Shown: positions 24,301 through 36,300 of the stretch, piece after piece
How the letters are laid out: every line of letters starts with the position of its first letter
Numbering within the stretch: position 1 is the stretch's first letter
NCBI RefSeq assembly: GCF_009687885.1
Contig: NZ_BLAF01000036.1
Span: 50,689-114,688 of the forward strand
Direction: 5' to 3'
DNA: 64,000 nucleotides
Origin: Acrocarpospora pleiomorpha
Lineage (GTDB): Bacteria; Actinomycetota; Actinomycetes; Streptosporangiales; Streptosporangiaceae
Translations under genes and position numbers: made by a program
Notes under the pieces: generated by a model
What the model was told of the DNA's origin: nothing
The model's database searches: none
What the model saw: only the letters and a program-made list of their open reading frames with translations

Positions 24301-27300
24301 GCCGCGTAGTTGCCCTGCCCCGCGTTGCCTATCAGCCCGGCCAGCGAGGAGAACACCACGAACTCGGCCAGGTCCAGGCCCTGGGTCAGCTCGTGCAGGT
24401 GCCAGGCCGCATCGACCTTCGGCCGCAGCACCGCATCCACTCGCTCCGGTGTCAGCGAGGCGATCGTCCCGTCATCCACGATTCCAGCCGCGTGAATCAC
24501 CGCTGTCAGCGGATGCTCGGCGTCGATCCCGGCCAGCAGGCCGGCCACCGCGTCCCGGTCGGCCATGTCGCAGGCGCTGACGGTGACCCGGGCGCCCTGA
24601 TCGCTCAGCTCCTGGTGAAGCTCTGTCACACCGGGGGCGTCGGGGCCTCGGCGGCTGGCCAGCAGCAGATGCCGCACCCCGTGCTCGGCCACCAGGTGCC
24701 GGGCCACCTCCGCACCCAGGCCACTGGTGCCGCCGGTGACCAGCACGGTGCCTTCCGGGTTCCACCGGCGTGGCATGGTCAGCACGATCTTGCCGGTGTG
24801 CCGGGCCTGGCTCATGTACCGGAACGCCTCACGGCCCCGGCGCACATCCCACGCCGTGAACGGCAACGGCCGCAACTCACCGGCCGCGATCAGCTCCATC
24901 ACCTCGGCCAGGATCTGCTGCAGCCGCTCGGCGCCGGCGTCCAGCATATCGAACCAGTGGTACGTCAGCCCGGGGAACTGCGCCTGGTCGCGGATGTCCA
25001 GCTTGCCCATCTCGATGAACCGGCCGCCCGGACGGAGCAGTCGCGCCGAGGCGTCGATGGGCTCCCCGGTCAGCGAGTTGAGCACCACATCGATCCCCCG
25101 CTCACCGCGGACCGCGCGGAACTGCTCCTCGAACTCCAAGGTCCGCGACGAGGCGATGTGATCGTCTGGGATGCCCATCGAACGCAGCACGTCCCACTTG
25201 GCCGGGCTGGCCGTGGCATACACCTCGACCCCCAGCCGCTGGGCCAGCTGGATGGCCGCCATGCCCACACCGCCCGTACCGGCGTGCACCAGCAGCGACT
25301 CGCCCGGCCGCAACCCGGCCAGATCCATCAGCCCGTAGTAGGCGGTCAGGAACGTCACCGGAATCGTCGCCGCCTGCTCGAAGGAAACCCCGTCAGGGAT
25401 CTTGGACAGGACCGGGGAGCTGGTGACCACCGGGCCGAACGCGCCCTCGGTCAGACAGGCCACCCGGTCCCCCGGGCGCAGGTCCTCCACTTCGGAGCCG
25501 ACCTCCAGCACCACGCCGGCGGCCTCGCCGCCCATCAGGCCGACCTTGTCCTGGAACCAGCCCAGCGCGTGCAGCGCGTCCAGCAGGTCACGGAAGTTGA
25601 CTCCGGCCGCGTGCACCGCCACCCGCACCTGCCCGGCCGCCAACGGCTCAGCCGTTCCCGTTCCCGGGTAGGTGATGAGTTCCAGCGCGTCCAGGCTGCC
25701 CTTGGCCCTGCTCCCCAGCCGCCAGTCCGTACCGGACGGAGGCAGCAGACCCGCGCCCGACGCCAGCGACGCCAGTCGCGGCGCCCGCACCGCGCCGTCG
25801 CGCACCGCCACCTGCGGCTCGCCGGAAGCCAGCACCCCGCCCAGCAGCCCGCTCAGCGCACCGAGCCGCACCGACTCCTCGTCCACGTCGACCAGCACGA
25901 ACCGGCCGGGGTTCTCCGCCTGCGCGCTGCGCACCATCCCCCAGACCGCGGAAGCCGCCAGATCGGTGGCCTCCTCGCCCTCGTCCGTCGCGACCGCACC
26001 CCGGGTGAGGAACACCAGTCGCGACTCGGCGAACCGCTCCTCGGCCAGCCAGCTCTGCAACAGGCCCAGCACCTCACGGGTCACCTGATGCGCCGAGTCC
26101 ACCGCGTCCACACCCGGCGTGGTCTCGATCCCGGCCAGCACCACACCTGGCACCGGCCCCGCCTCGGCCAGGGCCGGCAGATCACGGTGAACCGCGACCG
26201 ACTCCCACGTTGCCGCGAGGCCCAGCGCGTCCGGCTCGGACGCCGCGAAGCCGACCACAGCCGCCGGCACCGGATCGGCCACCGGGACATCGGAGAGCGC
26301 GGTCCATTCCAGCCGGAACAGCCCGTCGCGCTCCGCCGCCTGGACATCACCCGCAGCGGCGATCTGGCCGGGCGAGAACGGGCGCAGCACCAGCGAGCGC
26401 GCCGACAGCACCGGCTCCCCCGCGGCGTCCACCGCCGTCAGCGTGGCCGAGTCGGCGGCGGTCCGGCTCAGCCGCACGCGCAGCATCGCCGCCCCGGTGG
26501 CGTGCAGGCTCACCTCACTCCACGAGAACGGCAGCCGGCCGCCTTCGGAATCGTCAAGACCGGCGAAGGTCACCGCGTGCAACGCCGCGTCCAGCAGCGC
26601 CGGATGCACCCCGAACGAACCCGCGCTCGACTGCGCCTGCTCGGGCAGGACGACCTCGCCGAACACCGCACCGTCGGCACCGCGCCAGGCCGCCCGCAGC
26701 CCCTGGAACACCGGGCCGTACTCGAACCCGCCCGAAGCCAGTCCCTCGTACAGCCCGTCCAGCTCGAGCTCGGTCGCCCCCTGCGGAGGCCAGACCGCCG
26801 CGTCGAACGGCACGGCAGTGGACGCGCCGGTCGCGAGCGTGCCGGTGGCGTGCCGCGTCCACGGCACATCGTCGGCGGCTTGCGCCGACCGGGCGTAGAC
26901 GCTCACGCTCCGATGGCCGGTCTCCTGGGCGGCGCCCACCCACACCTGCACCGCGACGGCATCGGTCTCGGTCAGCACCAGCGGCGCGGTCAGGGTCAGC
27001 TCCTCCACCAGATCACATCCGACCTGGTCACCCGCACGGATCGCCAGTTCCAGGAATCCGGTACCCGGGAAGATCACCGTGCCGGCCACCGCGTGATCGG
27101 CCAGCCACGGATGCGACGAGAGCGACAGACGGCCGGTCAGCAGCACCCCGTCGGAGTCGGCCAGACCCACGGCGGCGCCCAGCAGCGGATGATCCGTCAC
27201 CGCCAGCCCCGCCGCAGCCACATTCCCCACCCGGGAAGCCGCCCCCGCGGGCCAGTACCGCTCGTGCTGGAAGGCATAGGTCGGCAGGTCGACCCGGCGC

Positions 27301-30300
27301 CCGCGCGGGAGCACCGCCTGCCAGTCCACCGGTACGCCGTGCACGTGCAGCTGAGCCAGCGCCTCGATGGCGGCCTCGCGCTCGTCCCGGTCCCGGCGCA
27401 GCACCGGCACCAGCACGCTATCGATCTCAGCGGCAAGGGTGTCCTGTGCCATCGCGGTCAGGACGCCGTCGGGGCCCAGCTCCAGATACGCCCGTACGCC
27501 CTGAGTCTCCAGCGTGCGGACGCCGTCGGCGAAGCGGACCGCGCCACGGACCTGATCCACCCAGTAATCCGGCGAGCACACCTGCTCGGCCGTGGCCGCC
27601 TGCCCGGTCAGGGTGGACACGATCGGAGTTCGCGGCGGGTTGTAGGTGAGCCTGCTCGCCAGCGTGCGGAAGTCCTCCAGCATCGGGTCCATCAGGGGCG
27701 AGTGGAACGCGTGCGACACCCGCAGCCGCTTGGTGCGCACCCCGCGCTTCGCCAGCGCGGCGGCGACCTCAAGGACCGGCTGCTCGGCCCCGGAGATCAC
27801 CATCGAGGCCGGGCCGTTCACCGCCGCGATCGACACGTGGTCTTCGCGCCCGGCCAGGAGCTCGGCGACCTCCTCCTCGGAGGTCTGCACCGCCACCATC
27901 GCACCACCGGCAGGAAGCGCCTGCATCAACCGTGCCCGGGCCGCCACCAGCGCACACGCGTCGGCCAGCGACAGCACCCCGGCCACGTGAGCCGCGGTGA
28001 TCTCCCCGATCGAGTGCCCGGCCAGCACCTCCGGCCGGATACCCCACGAGGACACCAGCCGGAACAGCGCGGTCTCCACCGCGAACAGCGCCGGCTGCGC
28101 CCACCCGGTCTGATCCAGCGCCTCCGCCTCGGCCGTACCCGGCTCGGCGAACAGCACCTCCCGCAGCGAATCGTCGAGCAGCGGGTCCAGCTCGGCGATC
28201 GCCTCGTCCAGCGCCCGCGCGAAGACCGGGAAGCGGTCGTACAGCTCCCGGCCCATGCCCGCCCGCTGGCTGCCCTGACCGGTGAACAGCACCGCGAGCC
28301 GCGGCTCCGCCGCCACTCCGCGCACCACACCCGCCCCCGGCAGGTCCTCGGCCAGCGCGCCCAGCCCGGCCAGCAGGCCATCACGGTCCCCGGCCAGCAC
28401 CACCGCACGATGCTCGAACGCCGGACGGGTCGTGGCCAGCGCGAACGCCGTATCGGCAAGCGCCACCTCACGATGGTGCTCCACATGCGAGGCCAGCCGC
28501 CCGGCCTGCGCCCGCAACACCCCTGCGGTACGGGCCGACACCAGCACCGGCAGCACACCTGCGACCGGCGCATCGTCCCGCGCCACCGTTCCGGCCTCGA
28601 TCCGCGGAGCCGCCGGCCCCTGCTCGAGGATGATATGGGCGTTGGTGCCGCTGATCCCGAAGGAGGAGACACCCGCCCGGCGCGGACGGCCGGTCCGCGG
28701 CCATTCGGCGGGCTCGGTCAGCAGTTCCACCGCGCCCGAGGTCCAGTCCACGTGTGAGGACGGCTCGTCCACGTGCAGCGTCTTGGGCAGCATGCCGTGA
28801 CGTAGCGCCAGCACCATCTTGATCACACCGGCGACGCCCGCGGCGGCCTGGGTGTGACCGAAGTTCGACTTGATCGCGCCCACCAGCAGCGGCCGGCCCT
28901 CCGGCCGGTCCTTGCCGTAGGTCGCCAGCAGAGCCTGCGCCTCGATCGGGTCACCCAGCGTGGTACCGGTGCCGTGCGCCTCCACCGCGTCCACCTCGGA
29001 CGGCGACAGCCCCGAAACGGCCAGCGCCTGGCGGATCACCCGCTGCTGCGACGGGCCGTTCGGCGCGGTCAGGCCGTTGGACGCGCCGTCCTGGTTGATC
29101 GCCGACCCACGCAGCACCGCCAGCACCTCATGCCCGTTGCGGCGGGCGTCCGACAGCCGCTCCAGGACCAGTACGCCCATGCCCTCCGACCAAGTCGTAC
29201 CGTCGGCGGTGTCGGAGAACGCCTTGCACCGCCCATCAGGCGCCAACCCGCCCTGCGCGCTGAACCCGATGAACCCGATCGGGGTGGTCATCACCGTGGC
29301 GCCCCCGGCCAGCGCCAGACTGCACTCACCCGAGCGCAGCGCCTGCGCCGCCATGTGCATCGCCACCAGCGACGAAGAGCAGGCGGTGTCCACCGTCACC
29401 GCGGGGCCCTCCAACCCCAGGGTGTAGGACAGGCGGCCGGAGAGCACGCTGGCCGACATACCGGTGATGGCATGGCCTTCCACGTCTGCCGCGGCGTTCA
29501 TCATCAGGCTCATGTAGTCCTGACCGTTGGTGCCCACGAACACCCCGGTGGAGCTGCCCTTCAGCGAGACCGGGTCGATCCCGGCCCGCTCGACCGCCTC
29601 CCACACCCCTTCCAGCAGCAGCCGCTGCTGCGGGTCCATCGCCAGCGCCTCACGCGGCGAGATCCCGAAGAATCCCGCGTCGAACCCGGCCACATCCGCC
29701 AGGAACCCGCCCTGGATGTCCAGACCCGTCCCGGACACCGACGCCAGATCCCAGCCACGATCGGACGGGACCGGCGAGATCGCGTCCTCGCCCTCGGACA
29801 GCAGCCGCCACAGACCCTCCGGAGAGTCCACCCCGCCGGGGAACCGGCAGCTCATCCCGACGATCACCACCGGATCATCCGCCACCGACGCCCTCGGCCC
29901 GGCTACCGCACCCGACCCGACGGCTTGGTCCTGCCGGCCCAGCAGCTCCGACACCAGGAACTCCGCCAGCACGATCGGCGTCGGGTAGTCGAACACCAGC
30001 GTGGCCGGCAGTTGCAGCCCCGTCGCGATGTTCAACCGGTTGCGCAACTCCACTGCGGTGAGGGAGTCGAAGCCCAGCTCACGGAACTCCCGCCGTACCT
30101 GGACAGTCTCCGGCGACGGGTGGCCCAGCACCACCGCCGCCTGCGCCCGCACCAGCTCCACCACCAGCCGGACCTGCTCGGTCTCACCCAGCCCGGCCAG
30201 CCGCCGTACCAGCTCCGTGTCCCCGCCCACCGGGGTGGAGACCGCCGATCGGCGGCCCACCCGGACCAGGCCGCGCATGAGATGCGGCACCTGGCCAAGC

Positions 30301-33300
30301 GTCCGCAGGACCGGCAGATCCAGCCGTGCCGCGACTACCGCCGGTTGCCCTGAAGTGGCGGCCGCGTCGAACGCCGCCAGCCCCTGCTCAGCCGACAACG
30401 CCGGCATGCCCGCCCGCGCTATCCGGCGCAGTTCGATCGCGCCCAGACCACCGGTCATCCCGGTTTCCTGCGCCCACAAGCCCCAGGCCAGCGACAACCC
30501 GGGCAGCCCCTGCGCCCGGCGCGACTGGGCCAGCGCGTCGAGGAACGCGTTCGCCGCCGCATAGTTGCCCTGACCGGCGTTGCCCGTCACCCCGGCCATC
30601 GAGGAGAACACCACGAACCCGGCCAGGTCGCTGCTCCGCGTGAGTTCGTGCAGGTGCCAGGCCGCGTCCACCTTCGGACGCAGCACGCTGTCCAGCCGCT
30701 CGGAGGTCAGTGACGGGATCGTCCCGTCGGCCAGCACACCAGCGGTGTGAATCACCGCGGTCAGCGGATGTCCGGCATCGACCTGCGCCAGCAGCGCCGC
30801 CACCGCGTCCCGGTCGGCCATGTCGCACGCCGCGATCGTGACCTCAACGCCGTGCGCGATCAGCTCGGCCTGCAGCTCCACCGCGCCCGGAGCCTCCAGG
30901 CCCCTTCTGCTGACCAGTAGCAAGTGTCGTACGTCACGCTCGGCCACCACATGGCGAGCGAACAGCGCGCCCAGACCACCGGTCCCACCAGTGATCAACA
31001 CCGTGCCGTCCGGATCCCACGGCCGCTCCACCGTCTCCGCAGGCGCCATCCGCGCCAGACGCGGAACCCGCACCTCACCCCCGCGCACCGCCACCTGCGG
31101 CTCACCGCAGGCCAGCACCCCGGCCAGCATCGAGTCAGACAGCTCACCATCGACATCGGCCAGCACGAACCGGCCCGGATTCTCCGACTGAGCACTCCGG
31201 ACGAGACCGTGAGCCGCCGCCACCACCGGATCCGGCGCCGCCTCACCAGCATCGGCCGCGACCGCGCCCCGGGTGAGGAACACCAGCTGCGAATCGGCGA
31301 ATCGCTCATCGGCCAACCACCGCTGGAGCAGATCCAGAACACGAGCGGTCAGCTCATGCGCCGACTCCACCACCCCGACCGCCGGATCCGAGACCAGCTC
31401 CGTCAACACCACGCCAGGGACCGGACCCGACTCCAGCAGGGACGAGAGATCCTCGTGGACCGACACCGAAAGCCCGCCCGACCCTCCGGCCGCGTTCTCC
31501 CTGGCCGCATTGTCCCCGACCGCGTTGTCCCCGACCGCGTTGTCGCCGACCGTGTTGTCGCCGACCGCCCGGAACGCCGCAGCGGCACCCAGCGTGTCCC
31601 GGCCGAGCAGCCCCACCGATACCGGCGCCGCAGCGGCCTCCGGCGCACCGGCCATGGCGGCCCACTCCACCCGGAACAACGCGTCCCGGCCGACGTTACG
31701 ACCGTCCAGAGCAAGCTGCTCGGTGGAGACCGGCCGCAGGACCACCGACCCGGCCGACAGCACCGGCGCACCCGTCGCGTCCACCGCGACCAGCGACACC
31801 GCGTCGCCGCCCATCCCGGCCAGACGTACCCGCAGCATCGACGCGCCGCCCGCGTGCAGGCACACTCCGCCCCAGGAGAGCGGCGACCAGGCGCTTCCCG
31901 CCGTGTTCAGCCCGGCGAAAGGCACCGCGTGCAATGCCGCGTCCAGCAGCGCCGGGTGCAACCCGAACTCCCCTGCGCCGCTGACCTGCTCCGGCAGGCT
32001 CAGCTCGGCGAACACCTCGCCGTCAGAACCGCGCCAGGCCGCCCGCAGACCCTGGAACGCCGGACCGTATGCGATGCCCTCCTCCGCCAGTTCCTCGTAC
32101 AGCCCGCCCAGCTCGATCGCGCTCGCGCCGGCCGGGGGCCACACCGCCGCATCGAACGACTCGGCAGGCGAAGGCGCGAGGCCCGTGGTGAGAGTGCCCG
32201 TGGTGAGAGTGCCCGTGGCATGGAGCACCCACTGCCCATCGTCGTCTCCGTCCGCCAGACGCGTGTGCACGCTCAGACTCCGGCGGCCCTCTTGTGGCGC
32301 GCCCACCGACACCTGCACCACTACCGCGTCGTGCTCGGCGAGAGCCAGCGGCGCGGCCAGCGTCAGCTCCTCGACCACATCGCAGCCGACCTGGTCACCC
32401 GCCCGGACCGCCAGTTCCACGAACACGCTGCCCGGCACCACGACCGAGCCCGCCACCACGTGATCGGCCAGCCACGGCTGCGTACTCACCGACAACCGGC
32501 CGGTCAGCACCATTCCATCGGTATCGGCCAGGCCCACGGCCGCCCCCAGCAGAGGGTGCCTTGTCGCGGACAAACCCAGAACACGGGCATCACCGCTCTG
32601 CCGGGCGGCGTTCGGCCAGAACCGCTGGTGCTGGAAGGCGTAGGTCGGCAGATCGACCCGGCGACCGCCAGCCAGCACGGCCCGCCAGTCCACGGCTACA
32701 CCGCGCACGAACAGCTCAGCGGCCGAGACCAGGACCCGGTCCAGCCCACCCTCGTCGCGGCGCAGCGTCCCGGTGATCACCGCATCTGCTGCGGCCTCGT
32801 CCACGCATTCGCCGATGCCGATTGTCAGCACCGGGTGCGGGCTCACCTCCACGAACGCCCGGTACCGCTGCTCCAGCAACTGCCCGATCGCCGGGGCGAA
32901 GCTGACCGTGTTGCGCAGGTTGTCACACCAGTACGCCGCGTCGAGTTCCGGCCCTTCCAGCCACTGGCCGGTCACGGTCGACAGCATCGGCACCCGCACC
33001 GCACGCCCTGTCACCTCCGCCAGGACCTGGGCCAGTTCCGCACCGATCAGATCAACCTGAGCCGAATGCGAGGCATAGTCCACCGCGATCCGACGAACCC
33101 GCACCCCGTCCTCGGTCAGACGCTCGACCAGCTCCTCGACGGCCTGCACCTCACCGGCCACCACCACCGAGCGAGGGCCGTTGACCGCCGCGACCGACAC
33201 CCGTCCGTCCCAGACGGCCAGCCGCTCGCGTACCTGCTCGACCGGCAACGCCACCGAGGCCATCGCGCCGAGCCCGGCCAGCCGGTCGGCAATCAGGCGG

Positions 33301-36300
33301 CTGCGCAGGGCCACGACTCGTGCGCCGTCCTGCAGGGACAGGGCACCCGCGACCACCGCAGCGGCGATCTCGCCCTGAGAGTGGCCGATCACGGCGTCGG
33401 GGCGGACTCCTAGGGACTCCCAGACGGCGGCCAAGGAGACCATCACCGCGAACGACACCGGCTGGACCACATCCACCCGATCCAGCCCCGGAGCACCCTC
33501 GGTCTGCCGGATCACATCCAGCAGCGACCAGTCCACGAACGGCTCCAACGCCGCCGCGCACTCCGCCATCCGACCAGCGAAGACCGGCGACTCCTCAAGC
33601 AGCCGCCCGCCCATACCCACCCACTGAGCCCCCTGACCCGGGAACACCCACACCGACTTCCCGACGACATCGGCCACACCCGTGACCAGGTGAGCCGCCG
33701 ACTCACCGGCCTCGACCACGGACAGGCCCGCCAGCAGTTCCTCGCGGTCGCGGCCGACCACCACCGCGCGGTGCTCGAACACCGACCGCGACACCACCAA
33801 CGACGACCCCACATCCACCGGGTCCAGATCGTCGGCCTCCACCTGCGCCGCCAGACGACGCGCCTGACCACGCAACGCCTCCGGAGTCTTCGCCGAGATC
33901 ACCCACGGCACCACGCCACCGGCCGACCCGGCGGGCTCTTCCACCTCCGGCCGCGTAGCACCTTCCGGTCCTTGCTCCAAGATCACGTGGGCGTTGGTGC
34001 CGCTGATCCCGAACGAGGACACACCGGCCCGGCGCGGGTGACCGTTCCGCTGCCACTCCACCGGCTCGGTCAGCAGTTCCACCGCGCCCGAGGCCCAGTC
34101 CACGTGCGAGGACGGCGCGTCCACGTGCAGCGTCTTGGGCAGCACGCCATGCCGCATGGCCATGACCATCTTGATCACACCCGCCACACCGGCAGCCGCC
34201 TGCGTGTGACCGAGGTTCGACTTGATCGAGCCGAGCAGCAGCGGCCGGCCCTCCGGCCGGTCCTGCCCGTAGGTCGCCAGCAGCGCCTGCGCCTCGATCG
34301 GGTCGCCCAGCGTCGTACCGGTACCGTGCGCCTCCACCGCGTCCACTCCAGCGGGAGACAGCCCGGCACCTGCCAGTGCCTGCCGGATCACCCGCTGCTG
34401 CGAAGGACCGTTCGGCGCGGTCAACCCGTTGGAAGCGCCGTCCTGGTTGACCGCCGAGCCACGGACGATCGCCAGCACCTGGTGACCGTTGCGCCGAGCG
34501 TCCGACAGACGCTCCAGCACCACCATGCCCACGCCCTCGGAATAGCTGGTGCCGTCCGCCGCGTCAGCGAAAGACTTGCTCCGGCCATCGGGCGACAGGC
34601 CTCCTTGGGTGCTGAAGTCGATGAACGCCAACGGGGTGGCCATGACGGTCGCGCCACCGGCCAGCGCCAGATCGCATTCGCCCGAGCGCAGTGCCTGCGT
34701 CGCCATGTGCATCGCGACCAGTGACGACGAGCAGGCGGTGTCCACCGTCACCGCCGGGCCCTCCAGCCCCAGCGTGTACGAAATCCGGCCAGTCGCGACA
34801 CTCGCGGCGGTACCGGTGCCGACGAAGCCCATCACCTCTGGCGGGAACTGGGCGTTCATCCCGTAGTCGTGGTAGAAGATGCCGGCGAACACCCCGGTAC
34901 GACTGCCCCGCAGTGAGGTCGGGTCCATGCCCGCCTGCTCGATCGCCTCCCAGGACGTCTCCAGCAGGATCCGCTGCTGCGGATCCATCGCCAGCGCCTC
35001 ACGCGGCGAAATGCCGAAGAAGCCCGGGTCGAACTGCGCGGCGCCCTCCAGGAAGCCACCCTCGCGCACGTAACTGGTGCCCCGATGCTCGGTATCCGGG
35101 TTGAACAAGGCCCCCAGATCCCAACCCCGCGTGGTCGGGAACTCGGAGATCCCGTCCCCGCCCTCGGCCACCAACCGCCACAGATCCTCCGGAGAATGGA
35201 CCTCACCCGGGAAATGGCACGCCATACCCACGATCACGATCGGATCGTCGCTCAACGGCAGGGCGGGCGCGGGAATGATCGCGTCAGCGTGCTCGCCGAG
35301 CAGTTCGGCCAGCAGGAACTCCGCCAGCACGGTCGGCGTCGGGTAGTCGAACACCAGCGTCGCCGGCAACCGCAAACCCGTCACGCCGTTCAGCCGGTTA
35401 CGCAGCTCCACCGCGGTGAGGCTGTCGAAGCCCAGCTCACGGAACTCCCTCCGTACCTCCACCGTCTCGGGCGAAACATGGCCCAGCACCATGGCCACCT
35501 CGGTGCGCACCAGATCCAGCAGAACCTCGGCACGCTCGGCCGCCCCCAGCGGAGCCAGCCGATTCAGCAACGTCGCCGCCACCACCGAACCGGACGCCGC
35601 CGACCGCCGGCCACTCCGCACCAGCCCCCGCAACAACGGGGAGACCTCGCCTTGGGCGCGCAGCACCGCCAGCTCCAGCCGGAGCGGGATCACCACCGGC
35701 CGCGTCACCAGGCAGGCCGCGTCGAACAGCGCCAGGCCCTGTTCCACCGACAGCGGCGGCATGCCCGTCCGGGCGATCCGCCGCATGTCGGCCTCGCTCA
35801 GCGCGCTGGTCATGCCGGTGTCCTGGGTCCAGGCACCCCAGGCCAGGGACAGCGCGGGCAGCCCTTCGGCCCGGCGCGACTGGGCCAAGGCGTTCAGGAA
35901 CGTGTTCGCCGCCGCGTAGTTGCCCTGCCCGGGTGCTCCCATGACACCCGACAAGGACGAGTACAGGATGAACGCCGCCAGGTCCACGCCCCTGGTCAGC
36001 TCGTGCAGATGCCAGGCCGCGTCCACCTTCGGACGCAACACCCTGCCCAGCCGCTCCGGCGTCAGCGACGAGATCGTCGCGTCCTCCAGGACACCGGCGG
36101 TGTGCACGACCGCGGTCAGCGGATGAGCGGCGTCGACGTCGGCCAGCAGGGCCGCCACCTGGTCCCGATCCGCCATGTCGCAGGCGGCGATGGTCACGTG
36201 CGCGCCGTGCGCGGCCAGCTCCCGCTCCAGCTCGGCTGCCCCGGCCGCTTCCAGGCCACGGCGGCTGGTCAGCAGCAGGTGCCGTACGCCCCGCTCGGTC

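Noticed and set aside
24715..24760. KR of PKS B module 7 has TGGTSGLG
   Set aside because: It still satisfies the TGxxxGxG short-chain reductase pattern; treated as active.
24393..28757. Long plus-strand open frame of 1,454 codons opposite PKS B modules 6-8
   Set aside because: It is antisense to clear KS-AT-DH-ER-KR coding sequence. Its translation is rich in Arg, His, Gln and Pro with no recognisable domain, as expected from the complement of GC-rich codons.
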